From Betaproteobacteria bacterium (GTDB lineage Bacteria > Pseudomonadota > Gammaproteobacteria > Burkholderiales > Burkholderiaceae_A): a stretch of 64,000 nt of DNA. The notes beneath the pieces are model-generated. The model was not told where the DNA came from. It worked only from the letters and a program-made list of their open reading frames with translations, and made no database searches. Each line of letters starts with the position of its first letter. Within the stretch, counting starts at the first letter, position 1. The stretch spans positions 1 to 64,000 of the forward strand of contig VGHK01000005.1 in NCBI GenBank assembly GCA_016868305.1. The letters are read 5' to 3'. Shown piece after piece: positions 20,768 through 35,862 of this stretch. Position numbers and translations under genes: made by a program.

Positions 20768-22398
20768 ACCAGAAAGGCTGGTTGCCGGGGCTCGCCGCAC
20801 TGGTGATCTTGAATGGCCTGTTGAGCTTCACCGCCTGGTGGCCAACCCCTGCGGTGCTTCCCGATCTTCGCATTGCGCCCGAGTTCGTCCTGCTCTGGCT
20901 GACACTCTTGCTTATTGCGCGACTGCACGGAAGCCTGGCGCGACCCCTACTCTGGACACTCACGTTAATCTACTCCGTATTTGTCTTCGCCCGTTATCTT
21001 GATGTCACCGCGCCCGCGCTCTTTGGCAGATCCGTAAGCCTCTACTGGGACATTCCCCAGATCCCTCGGTTTCTCTGGGTATCCGCCTCCGAGGGGCCAT
21101 GGTGGCTCGGCCCCTTAACGATTGCCAGCATGGGAATCGGCATCAGTATTCTGGTGGGGCTGATTTCCTGGTCGATCCGTATGGCCACCAGCAGCCTTGC
21201 CATCCCGCTCTGCAAAAGGCCCTGGCTCTGGATCGTCACAGGCTTGGCAACCGCTCTGATTTCGGCAAACTATGCGGGCGTTCAGGCAACCTGGCCGTAT
21301 GTCTCTAAGCCGGTCATTCCCACCTACTACCAACAGTTGGAAATCCTATGGGATGCCCAGTCACCGAAGTCTCTTGCGCGCCTATTGCCCGATGAAACCC
21401 CCATTGAATCGGCACTGAGGCATCCGCCTGATGCCGTGCTCGGGCAGCTCAGGCAGCGTGACCTCAGCATTATCTTTTTAGAATCGTTCGGGGCCATGCT
21501 CTACGATGACCCCCAGGCAGCCAAGGACACTGCCGCCGCACGAAACGCCCTACACCAGGCCATTACCGCAAGCGGACGCAGTGTGGTCACAGCCTTTTAC
21601 CGTTCTCCTACGATCGGTGGCGCCTCTGACCTTGCGCATATGTCTGTACTGTCTGGCGTAGACCTAAGCGACCCTCGGCGTCACGATCTGCTGCTCACTA
21701 CGGGCAGGCCCACCCTCATTCAACTCTTACAGACAAAAGGGTATGAGGCCTTCGGTCTTTACCATGCCGTCTCTTGGCCCTGGCCGGAACGCGTTTTCTA
21801 CCGGTTCGACCACTACCTTGATGGGCCGTCTCTGGGCTACCAGGGACCCCCACTCGGATTCTGGTCCATTCCCGACCAATTTGCCATCGCACGGTTTATG
21901 GATCTGCATCCGATTCGGCCGGAAACCCCGCCCCGGTTTCTTCTTTTCCCCACAATCACATCGCACTTTCCCTTCAGCCCCGTGCCCCCCTATCAGCCAG
22001 ACTGGCGGCAGGTTCTCACCGAGAAGCCTTTCGGCGACAGAGATACCGAAATTGCCTTAGCCGAGAAACCCAACTGGCGCAATATGCGCCCCGACTACCT
22101 ACGCATGGTGAACTATGTTTATCAGTGGCTCAGCGGATTTTTTCTTCTGCCAGAGTCACGCGATACGGTCTATCTGCTTATCGGGGATCACCAGCCCACG
22201 GCAAACGTCAGCGGAGAGGGCGTGACATGGGATGTCCCGGTTCATATCATCAGCAGAGACCCCAGCCTGTTGCAGCCACTTCTCGCGGCTGGATTCTCCG
22301 AAGGGCTAAACGCCAGCCGCGCGATACTAGGAGGCCTGCACGAGCTACCCGCCCTTTTGCTTCAGGTCTGGTCAACTCCGGCCCCCGGCAGGCCGTAG
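20764..22398 (+). CDS. Membrane sulfatase/alkaline-phosphatase-fold protein (LtaS/OpgB-like phosphoglycerol transferase superfamily)
   Basis: N-terminal TM helices, IIFLESFGAML, GGASDLAHMSVLSGV, LLIGDHQPTANV (metal-binding DH). ATGA overlap with the methyltransferase stop. Confidence 0.78.
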   Translation: MNQKGWLPGLAALVILNGLLSFTAWWPTPAVLPDLRIAPEFVLLWLTLLLIARLHGSLARPLLWTLTLIYSVFVFARYLDVTAPALFGRSVSLYWDIPQIPRFLWVSASEGPWWLGPLTIASMGIGISILVGLISWSIRMATSSLAIPLCKRPWLWIVTGLATALISANYAGVQATWPYVSKPVIPTYYQQLEILWDAQSPKSLARLLPDETPIESALRHPPDAVLGQLRQRDLSIIFLESFGAMLYDDPQAAKDTAAARNALHQAITASGRSVVTAFYRSPTIGGASDLAHMSVLSGVDLSDPRRHDLLLTTGRPTLIQLLQTKGYEAFGLYHAVSWPWPERVFYRFDHYLDGPSLGYQGPPLGFWSIPDQFAIARFMDLHPIRPETPPRFLLFPTITSHFPFSPVPPYQPDWRQVLTEKPFGDRDTEIALAEKPNWRNMRPDYLRMVNYVYQWLSGFFLLPESRDTVYLLIGDHQPTANVSGEGVTWDVPVHIISRDPSLLQPLLAAGFSEGLNASRAILGGLHELPALLLQVWSTPAPGRP

Positions 22399-24041
22399 AC
22401 CAGGCCTGTCATGACCAACAACACCGCCATCGTGACCGCCTGAGGATTTTCTAGCCCCTCTAGCAAGGCCAATCCGATTCCTGCGAGGCCGGCAGTCACC
22501 GCCATGACGCGCAGCAGCCACGGACGCCAGCACTGGTAGGCCCACACCGCGTCGCTCAGGCGCCATGCAGCGGCAAACACCACTGGGCCAAGCAGTAACG
22601 GCCAGCCAAACGGGCGATAGCGCCCATCCATGATCAGCCAATAGACCTGCCAGAGCACCAGACAGAGCCACAGAAATATCAGCCCCCGAAGCAGATGGTC
22701 CGTCTGATGTAACAGCCTTGGGTCGTCCCCGAAAAGGCCGCCAGTGGTCGCAATGCCCTTATCACGCGCCTTGTCATATCCGGCAATAGCAATGGCGAAA
22801 CTATGACCACCAGCCTGCCGGGGCAGACGAAGGGCGAGACCAAGACAAAGCGCTGTGGAAATAAAAACGCCGGCCATGGCAACGCCCCACTCGGCTGCAG
22901 TGCGACTCCATAGCCATGCCATTTCGGTCTGAACGGCTGCTAATCCAGCGATCAACAGCCCGATGGACAGAGCCCACCGAAGACGCGGCCCTGCCAGTAG
23001 CAATAGGCTCCAGCCGGCCATCAGACCTGTCAGAAAAACCCAGGATTGCGTCTGCGACAACGACTGGGTCCAGTCAACCCGTCGGCTTCCATCAGAGGCA
23101 AAGACGCCCCAGGAACCTCCCATTGCCCCCTCCTGTACCCGCTTCCAAGGCTGATCAAAGGACTCAATCAGGTTGAAATCAATAGGCGTGACATCCTGAC
23201 GCGTCAGTAGGCCATGCACAAAGTAACGCTGCTCCTGCACTCCTGGTAGCGCAGGCCCTCGCGCCCGCCCCCAGGCCGGCCAGCCAGTCTCTCCCACCCA
23301 GACAGGCAGTGGAGAGAAAAGCCTTTGCATCTCGGCATAGCGCTCGTGCACATAGTCGACCGCCCGAGAGACCCCAACCGGATCATCCTCCCAGTAGGGA
23401 AGGATATGCACCGTTACCAGGTCGGTATGCGGCAGTAGATCCTGGGCATACCGCTGCCAAAAAGCCCAGACATCGGCATAGGTAACCGGGATAGCGAGCG
23501 CTGCCCGCAGCTCCGAAAGAAGCTTAGCCAGTTCCCCAACCGGCAGGTCACCGCGCAATAAGACTTCGTTACCCAGAATCACCATCTCAATCACATCGGG
23601 ATACTCTCGAGCCAGAGCTACCGCGCGTGCAATCTCGCGGCGATTGGCCTGCCGATCTGGGCCAATCCAGACACCCATGCGCAGGCGCAGCCCCATAGAC
23701 CGGGCAAGTTCAGGAATCGCCTCCATTCCTTGGTCGAGGCCGTAGGTACGCAGGCAGGGGCTTATGGTCCGGATCTGCTGCAGATCCCGCTGCAACTGCT
23801 CTCGCGAGAAGCGCAGCATCGGGTCGAAGGGTGAATCGGCGGGGTGCCGAAAAGGGGCATACGATACGCATGGCAGAATGGCAGAAGGCAAGGGTGCCAG
23901 CGGCCTCTCCCAGAATCGCTGTCCTGCCCAAAGGCTCAGGCCCAGACAGGCAGCAAAAATAACCGCCAAGGCTGCACGAGGGCTGACGCCTGAGCGCCAT
24001 ATCTTGTCTGCGGTGTCATGCATTCTCGATAAACCTGTCAC
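22362..24041 (-). CDS. GH17-family beta-1,3-glucanase/transglycosylase-like domain with multi-TM C-terminus
   Basis: GH17 motifs ILGNE (acid/base) and VGETGWPAWG (nucleophile); C-terminal hydrophobic helices. Confidence 0.82.
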   Translation of the reverse strand: MTGLSRMHDTADKIWRSGVSPRAALAVIFAACLGLSLWAGQRFWERPLAPLPSAILPCVSYAPFRHPADSPFDPMLRFSREQLQRDLQQIRTISPCLRTYGLDQGMEAIPELARSMGLRLRMGVWIGPDRQANRREIARAVALAREYPDVIEMVILGNEVLLRGDLPVGELAKLLSELRAALAIPVTYADVWAFWQRYAQDLLPHTDLVTVHILPYWEDDPVGVSRAVDYVHERYAEMQRLFSPLPVWVGETGWPAWGRARGPALPGVQEQRYFVHGLLTRQDVTPIDFNLIESFDQPWKRVQEGAMGGSWGVFASDGSRRVDWTQSLSQTQSWVFLTGLMAGWSLLLLAGPRLRWALSIGLLIAGLAAVQTEMAWLWSRTAAEWGVAMAGVFISTALCLGLALRLPRQAGGHSFAIAIAGYDKARDKGIATTGGLFGDDPRLLHQTDHLLRGLIFLWLCLVLWQVYWLIMDGRYRPFGWPLLLGPVVFAAAWRLSDAVWAYQCWRPWLLRVMAVTAGLAGIGLALLEGLENPQAVTMAVLLVMTGLVYGLPGAGVDQT

Positions 24042-24081
24042 TCTTCTTCCGGTTGAACAACGCCATGCAAACGCCTAAGGC

Positions 24082-26880
24082 ATGATCCCACCACAGTCTG
24101 CTCCGCCGGTAGTCGTAAAAAGCCTACGCAGGAATCCTGCGCGCGTCATGATGGGCTTGGCTGGCATGATCCTGGTCTTGGCGGCGCACTTTCTTTTCTG
24201 GAGGCTGGGCAACCCTGAGTCAGCCGCACCCCAGATTCATGGTCCCACGGCAGGCATAGCCTACAACGGCTACGGCCGCTGGAACGGCCCCCAGGCAGCA
24301 GCAACGCCTTCTGCCGAAGAGGTCTCAAACGATATAGCGCTCTTGGCTTCGGTTACCAAACGCATACGTACCTACAGCAGCACGGAGATGCCCAGCCTTC
24401 TGGAGCATGCCAGGTCACATGGCCTATCGGTGAGCCTTGGGGCCTGGCTGGATCAAGACTCCCGGCGTAACCACCAGGAGCTCGCTGCTGCTGTCCTTGC
24501 TGCGCAGGCCCACAGCCATGTAGACCGACTTATTCTGGGAAACGAGACGCAGCTCACCAAAAGGCTGCCTGCCCAAGCGCTTTATCAGATACTCGATGAG
24601 ACCCGGGTGCGGCTGCGCACTCCGGTATCCACGGCCGAACCCTGGCATGTCTGGCTATCGCAGCCAGAGATCGCCCGACACGTCGACTTTATTACGGTAC
24701 ACCTCTTGCCCTACTGGGAGGGAATACCCGCCGAGTCAGCAGTGGACTATGCCCTAGATCGCCTGGCCGAGGTGCAGGCACGATTCCCCCGGATGCCCGT
24801 GGTCATTGGAGAAATAGGCTGGCCGAGCCAAGGTACGGTGCAGGGATATGCAAAGGCCTCTCCGCAGATACAGGCGGCATTTATTCGAGAGTTCGTGCAG
24901 CGGGCCGAGGCACTTGGGCTGGACTACTACCTTATGGAGGCCATTGACCAGCCCTGGAAGCGGTTACAAGAGGGCAAGGCAGGCGGCCACTGGGGCATCT
25001 GGGATGTGTCCCGGTCACCGAAATTTGCATGGACAGGGCTGCTTGCGCCAGACCCGCAGGCAACTATGGTCGCGCTCGGGGCCGCTATTCTTGGCCTGGT
25101 GCTTGCGCTCCCAGTCCTCTTTGGAATTAGGCGGATGCGCCTACAGGCACGGGTTACCCTGTTGGTTGGAACGCAGATGATCGGATACGCCTTTGTCTGG
25201 TTCGCCTGCTGGCCGTTCTCAGACTACCTGAGGCCATCCGAGCTTTTTATGGCCCTGGGGCTCATCGCAACAATCACACTCATCGCAGCGCTGATGCTTG
25301 CCCTGCTTTTCGAGTTTAGTGAAGTATTCTGGCCCGGTAGCCTAAGATCCGATCCGCCGATTCCCCTGAGGCTGCAACCCCACGACGCACCCAAGGTGAG
25401 TCTGCATCTAGTCTGCAGCAACGAGCCGCCTGCCATGGTGATTCGGGCGATCGACCAGTTACTGGCAATAGACTGGCCCGCACTGGAAGTTGTGGTGGTC
25501 GACAACAACACCCGTGACCCAGGTCTCGTTGCGCCGCTTGCAGACTTTGTTCGTAGCCGCGCAGACCCTCGGCTGCAGTTCTTTAGCCTGCCGCACTGGC
25601 CAGGGTTTAAGGCAGGTGCCTTGAACTTTGCGCTAGAAAAGTCAGACCTTCAGGCCTCCTGGATTGGGGTGGTAGATGCCGACTATCAGGTGCATGCAGA
25701 CTGGATCGCCCAGTTGGCAGGATACTTTCGCCAAGAGAATGTCGGACTAATACAGGCGCCCCAGGCGCATCGTGACCCCCTTAACCAGCCATTCTTACGA
25801 ATGGCCTATTGGGAATATGAGGGGTTTTTTCGCATTGGTATGCATCACCGTAACCAGCGTAACGCTATCATTCAGCACGGCACCATGACCCTGATCCGTG
25901 CCCAGACCCTCCGAAGACTGGGCGGATGGGACGTCCACTGTCTATGCGAGGACTCGGAACTTGGCCTGCGCATCCTGGCCACTGGTGCCCGGGCAGTATA
26001 TGTTGACCAGGTATACGGAACCGGGTTACTTCCCGCAGACTTCATGGCCTACCGCAGGCAGCGGCGTCGTTGGGCCCACGGGGCTATGCAGATTCTCAAG
26101 TCTCATATAGGGTCAGTTATCGGCCGATCACCACTGCGCCTCGGGCAGCGCTATCACTTTCTTGCAGGCTGGCTGCCTTGGATGGGCGATGCCCTGCACC
26201 TCGTCCTCACGCTTGGGGCAATCGGCTGGAGCCTGGGAACAATCATCGCACCGGCGCTTTTTCCCTTGCCGACCCCAATGCTCGTCGTTCCGCTTCTTGG
26301 GCTGATCCTATTTAGATTAGCCAGCGCACTGGCGCTCTATTCCCGTCGGGTTGACTGCGGGTGGAGAGAGAGCCTTGGCGCAAGCTTAGCCGGAATGGCC
26401 CTCTCCCATATCATTGCCCGAGGGATATTGAGCGGTCTTTCCGGACGCGCTGCCCGCTTTGAGATAACCCGCAAGTCCCGGGAACACAGCCAGGCCCTGA
26501 ACCCCGCCGGCACGCACCGACAGGCTGAAAAAAAATCCTTCAAAGACATCGTCTGGAGCCACCTTGTCGCAGCACGCGAAGAACTACTGCTTCTCGCAAT
26601 ACTGGTTTCTGTGCTGTGCCTGTTCTGGGCTCTGCCACAGTCGCCAGTTATTCCCATAGATAACCGGCTTGCCTGGTCTGCCATCTTGGGGCTTCAGGCA
26701 CTGCCCTACCTGGCTGCAGTCGCCTGTTCCATGCTTAGCGCCATCGGGCAAGCCACTCCCCATGACCAAGAGCGAGTTCAGACAACGACTGCGCGTACGG
26801 TGCATTGGGCCAGCCCAGAAGGTTCGAGATCCGGAATGACTGCCGAAGCAGTGACTCGGAATCCTCAGCCACCAGGTTAA
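24082..26880 (+). CDS. ndvB: GH17-GT2 fusion, NdvB-like beta-1,3-glucan synthase/transglycosylase
   Basis: N-terminal GH17 (LILGNE, VVIGEIGWPSQG), then processive GT2 (VVVDNNTRDPG, GVVDADYQVHADW, CEDSELGLRIL, RRQRRRWAHGAMQ) and TM helices. Confidence 0.82.
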   Translation: MIPPQSAPPVVVKSLRRNPARVMMGLAGMILVLAAHFLFWRLGNPESAAPQIHGPTAGIAYNGYGRWNGPQAAATPSAEEVSNDIALLASVTKRIRTYSSTEMPSLLEHARSHGLSVSLGAWLDQDSRRNHQELAAAVLAAQAHSHVDRLILGNETQLTKRLPAQALYQILDETRVRLRTPVSTAEPWHVWLSQPEIARHVDFITVHLLPYWEGIPAESAVDYALDRLAEVQARFPRMPVVIGEIGWPSQGTVQGYAKASPQIQAAFIREFVQRAEALGLDYYLMEAIDQPWKRLQEGKAGGHWGIWDVSRSPKFAWTGLLAPDPQATMVALGAAILGLVLALPVLFGIRRMRLQARVTLLVGTQMIGYAFVWFACWPFSDYLRPSELFMALGLIATITLIAALMLALLFEFSEVFWPGSLRSDPPIPLRLQPHDAPKVSLHLVCSNEPPAMVIRAIDQLLAIDWPALEVVVVDNNTRDPGLVAPLADFVRSRADPRLQFFSLPHWPGFKAGALNFALEKSDLQASWIGVVDADYQVHADWIAQLAGYFRQENVGLIQAPQAHRDPLNQPFLRMAYWEYEGFFRIGMHHRNQRNAIIQHGTMTLIRAQTLRRLGGWDVHCLCEDSELGLRILATGARAVYVDQVYGTGLLPADFMAYRRQRRRWAHGAMQILKSHIGSVIGRSPLRLGQRYHFLAGWLPWMGDALHLVLTLGAIGWSLGTIIAPALFPLPTPMLVVPLLGLILFRLASALALYSRRVDCGWRESLGASLAGMALSHIIARGILSGLSGRAARFEITRKSREHSQALNPAGTHRQAEKKSFKDIVWSHLVAAREELLLLAILVSVLCLFWALPQSPVIPIDNRLAWSAILGLQALPYLAAVACSMLSAIGQATPHDQERVQTTTARTVHWASPEGSRSGMTAEAVTRNPQPPG

Positions 26881-28084
26881 CCACTGCGTACCGATGGCTT
26901 CCCATCCAGGCCAGTTCCCTGTGTACTGAAAAGGGTACGCGCGAAAACTGTGCGAGCTGTGCCCCAGGAAACTCCCGAGACAAAGCCGCTATAGCCCCTT
27001 TTGGCGGACGGGGCGGCAACTCGTCGCGGGCAAAAGCACGCCAGACCAGGCTTGCACCGACCTTCCCAGTAGGTGGCTGTCGAGAAACCGAACTGCCTGT
27101 GCGCCCCAGCGCGATTGCCAAGGCCATAGCATGTGGATTGAGGCCCAAGACCCCGCGATAGAGGTCTCCGAACTGGGAAGACAGCCTCGGGTTAAATTCA
27201 ATGACCGAGATGCGGTCCGAGACCTTATCGTAGAAAAATTCCATATTGAAGAACCCCTGACCGAAACCCACCGCAGCCAGAAAACGCTGGGCTACAGCTA
27301 AGGCCCGTGCGATAACCGTCTGAGGAAGCCTAGAAGGAAATTCCCAGCGCTGAAACGCCTGTGTTCCTGGATAGGACACTGCATCCACCACCCCGAGCAG
27401 ATGGATCCCGGACTGATCCCTATATCCATCCAGGTTGTACTGCGGGTGCCAGACAGGCTCTTCAGCAAGAAACCGGAGAGACGGTCCTGCCTCAGGCAGG
27501 TGTCGCGCAATTGCCTGTTCAAAAGGCGCTAGGAGCCGTCTCATTAGCCAACTATCCGCAGACACATTCGCAAAATAGTCACGCCAGGCCATCGGGCCAT
27601 CGATACCCCGGGCGAGCATCGAAAAGGTCGCCCGCACGGGCTTTAGATAAACGGGAAGCCCGAGAGACTCAGGAGGGCTTTCATTCAGTCGGGCGTCCAC
27701 TGCTGTGAAACGAAGATTCTCTTGCGGACAGACCTGCTGCAATACGCGTCTCGCATACAGCTTGTGCTGACAGGCGAGCACCGCAGCCACGTTCGGGCCG
27801 GCAAGGCCGAGACGCTCGGCAATCATGGCCGCCACAAGGGTGCCGTAGAGTTCATGATGCGACACTACGGCGGCCCAGTTTCTAGCTCGGCCACGCCTAG
27901 CCATCTGGTCAGCATACCGGTCTAGGTCCAGAGTCAAGAGGCGTAACACACCGGAGAGCGAGATCGGATTAAAACCCGCATCGTCAGCAGCTAGGCCCTT
28001 TAGAACCTCGTGGTGGGCAGAGGCATCCCAGTCGTAATTAAATAAAAGACCGACTCGGGTGGGGACTGACCGCGCCATATTCAT
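26735..28084 (-). CDS. ATP-grasp domain protein of unknown substrate
   Basis: ATP-grasp-like C-terminal motif ISVIEFNPRLSSQFGDLYRGVLGLNP; start 1 nt after the EamA gene stop. Confidence 0.72.
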   Translation of the reverse strand: MNMARSVPTRVGLLFNYDWDASAHHEVLKGLAADDAGFNPISLSGVLRLLTLDLDRYADQMARRGRARNWAAVVSHHELYGTLVAAMIAERLGLAGPNVAAVLACQHKLYARRVLQQVCPQENLRFTAVDARLNESPPESLGLPVYLKPVRATFSMLARGIDGPMAWRDYFANVSADSWLMRRLLAPFEQAIARHLPEAGPSLRFLAEEPVWHPQYNLDGYRDQSGIHLLGVVDAVSYPGTQAFQRWEFPSRLPQTVIARALAVAQRFLAAVGFGQGFFNMEFFYDKVSDRISVIEFNPRLSSQFGDLYRGVLGLNPHAMALAIALGRTGSSVSRQPPTGKVGASLVWRAFARDELPPRPPKGAIAALSREFPGAQLAQFSRVPFSVHRELAWMGSHRYAVVNLVAEDSESLLRQSFRISNLLGWPNAPYAQSLSELALGHGEWLARWR

Positions 28085-28085
28085 G

Positions 28086-28967
28086 CTACCTACTGCCTGG
28101 GATGGTCTGACGAGAAACAGTGTTAAAAACCAGAGCGCCAAGGATTAAGCCCGCACCCTGCAATGTCACCACAGTGATTACCTCGCCCCCCCATAACCAG
28201 GCCCATATGGGCCCAAGCACCACCTCAAATAGTGACAGCAGCGCAATCTCCTGGGCAGGCAGGTAACGGCTAAGCCAGACCATTAGGCTACAGGGCACCG
28301 CGAGTTGGAAGACTCCGAGAAAAGCGAGCCATGCAAGGTCAGACTCGGTTGCCCTTAACGGAAAAATTAAGGGGAGCATCAATAGCGCAGAAAAAATACC
28401 GCCGAGCATGACCGCCGGAATCAGGCTCACGCCCCCTCGAAACCGTCGCAAAAGCACCAGATTAGAGGCGGCTGCGATAGGGGTACCCAGTGCAATAACC
28501 ACCCCCAATAAGCCATCGCCACTGAGCCCCTCGCGCAGCATCCACCACAGCCCAATACCAGCCACCAGTATCGAAATTGCCGTGACCCTGGAGATCGGTT
28601 CCCCGAGAATCCAGCGAGCGAGTATCGCTGCAAACAAAGGCGCCAGGCTCACGATCAGTAAGGTATTGGTTACCGAGGTCAGCTGAATGGCCACCATAAA
28701 ACAGGTAAACATCGTGGCCCAGAAAAGCCCCGATAGCAGGCCAGGAAGTCCCATGCTGCGAACCAGGCGAACCAGCCCCACGGGGCCCTTTTGCACTGCC
28801 AAAACGAGAACCAGCGTCAGGCCACAAAAAAAACTTCGCCAGAATGTCACCTCAAAAGAGGCTGCCGACTCAAGCTGCCGCGACACCACGCCTGCAGTAC
28901 TCCATAGGGTGCAGATCAGGATCATCCAAAAAAAGCCCGACACAGAGCCGGGATTATGCATAGGCAT
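28086..28967 (-). CDS. EamA/DMT family transporter
   Basis: Ten hydrophobic helices, EamA repeats. Confidence 0.88.
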   Translation of the reverse strand: MPMHNPGSVSGFFWMILICTLWSTAGVVSRQLESAASFEVTFWRSFFCGLTLVLVLAVQKGPVGLVRLVRSMGLPGLLSGLFWATMFTCFMVAIQLTSVTNTLLIVSLAPLFAAILARWILGEPISRVTAISILVAGIGLWWMLREGLSGDGLLGVVIALGTPIAAASNLVLLRRFRGGVSLIPAVMLGGIFSALLMLPLIFPLRATESDLAWLAFLGVFQLAVPCSLMVWLSRYLPAQEIALLSLFEVVLGPIWAWLWGGEVITVVTLQGAGLILGALVFNTVSRQTIPGSR

Positions 28968-29091
28968 TTGATACTTTCTAGTGGGGGGCCGCCAGGTACC
29001 TTACTCTACAGCAAAGACTTACCCGCACAGGCTGGCCCTATCCCGGTAAAGGGCTTACCATAAGGCGCACTGTCTTCCTCAGGAGCCTGAC

Positions 29092-29352
29092 ATGGCTACA
29101 GTTTCTGCGGCAATCGCTTCGGTTCTTCTTCTTTATGGAGGATTCACTGCACAAAGATCAGCCGACCCATTGCTGCTCATCCAATCTCAGGCAAAAGCCA
29201 GTAAGAGTATGAACTGCCACATTGCCAGTCGCGATCCCAATCGGGACAACACTCGAATCAAGTGCCTCTACAAATGTCCCAACGGCAAAACAGAGGCAGA
29301 GGTTATCCCCAAAGGCTCGTCCTGCCCTGCCTATATCAATGTTCCCCAATAG
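29092..29352 (+). CDS. Small Cys-containing putative secreted protein
   Basis: Hydrophobic N-terminus; CHIAS...CLYKCPNGKTE...CPAY; immediately upstream of the tautomerase gene. Confidence 0.45.
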   Translation: MATVSAAIASVLLLYGGFTAQRSADPLLLIQSQAKASKSMNCHIASRDPNRDNTRIKCLYKCPNGKTEAEVIPKGSSCPAYINVPQ

Positions 29353-29369
29353 CTATCAAGGACCCCACT

Positions 29370-29560
29370 ATGCCCACTATTCGTGTAGAAATGTTTGAAG
29401 GCCGTACCGAAGACCAGAAGCGCGAGTATGCCAAGGCCCTCACCGAGATCACCACCAAGATTCTCGGGGGTAGCCCGGAGTCGGTTGATATTCTTTTTTA
29501 TGAACTACCCGCGCGCCACTGGGCCACTGGCGGCGAACTCTGGAGCGATAAACAGAAATA

Positions 29561-29561
<1 letters not shown>
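29370..29561 (+). CDS. 4-oxalocrotonate tautomerase family protein
   Basis: MPTIRVEMFEGRTEDQKREYAKALTE with Pro after Met. ATG at 29370 is internal to the listed ORF. Confidence 0.9.
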
Positions 29562-35339
<5,778 letters not shown>

Positions 35340-35365
35340 TTATTTAAAACATCGAGCCTGGGCCA

Positions 35366-35402
35366 ATTCTTTATGGCTATGGAATAGATAGCCTGAGCCT
35401 TT
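35366..35402. promoter_or_regulatory. Candidate OxyR-like site upstream of katG
   Basis: ATTC-N7-CTAT-N7-ATAG-N7-CTTT versus ATAG-N7-CTAT-N7-ATAG-N7-CTAT (13/16 defined positions); core GGCTAT-N7-ATAGCC is a perfect palindrome. Confidence 0.45.
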
Positions 35403-35428
35403 CGGCTCAGCCCCAGGTACTCCTCTAT

Positions 35429-35857
35429 ATGAACGCCTCTGTAATCGGTGCAGCCCTTTATGCTGTGGAAGTTATTGGAATTGCGGCCTTTGCCCTGTCA
35501 GGCATCATCGAAGCGGCCCGGCGTCGCATGGATGCCGTTGGCGTAACTGCGGTTGCTGGCCTGGCGGCATTCGGCGGCGGCACCCTACGCGACTTTCTAC
35601 TTGATCGCCGGCCGCTCTTTTGGGTGGAACATAGCGAACTACTCTGGCTGGTACTTGCGCTCGCACTGGGCTCGCTCATTTTTCTCAGGGGTAGGCACTT
35701 AGCACTTACCGAACGGGCTATGCAGCTGCCCGATGCCATCGGACTCGGACTTGAGCAATGGCTCTGCCTGCTACTGGGCGCATCCTCAGCCACCTTGATG
35801 CGCGTGGCGGCAGTGCTTCGTGACTGGCGTATTCCCCAGTGGAAGACTGAGCAGTAA
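35429..35857 (+). CDS. TRIC/UPF0126-family membrane protein, internally shortened (142 aa)
   Basis: GIAAFALSGIIEAARRRMDAVGVTAVAGLAAFGGGTLRDFLLDRRPLFWV; second repeat largely missing. Confidence 0.75.
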   Translation: MNASVIGAALYAVEVIGIAAFALSGIIEAARRRMDAVGVTAVAGLAAFGGGTLRDFLLDRRPLFWVEHSELLWLVLALALGSLIFLRGRHLALTERAMQLPDAIGLGLEQWLCLLLGASSATLMRVAAVLRDWRIPQWKTEQ

Positions 35858-35862
35858 GAAAG

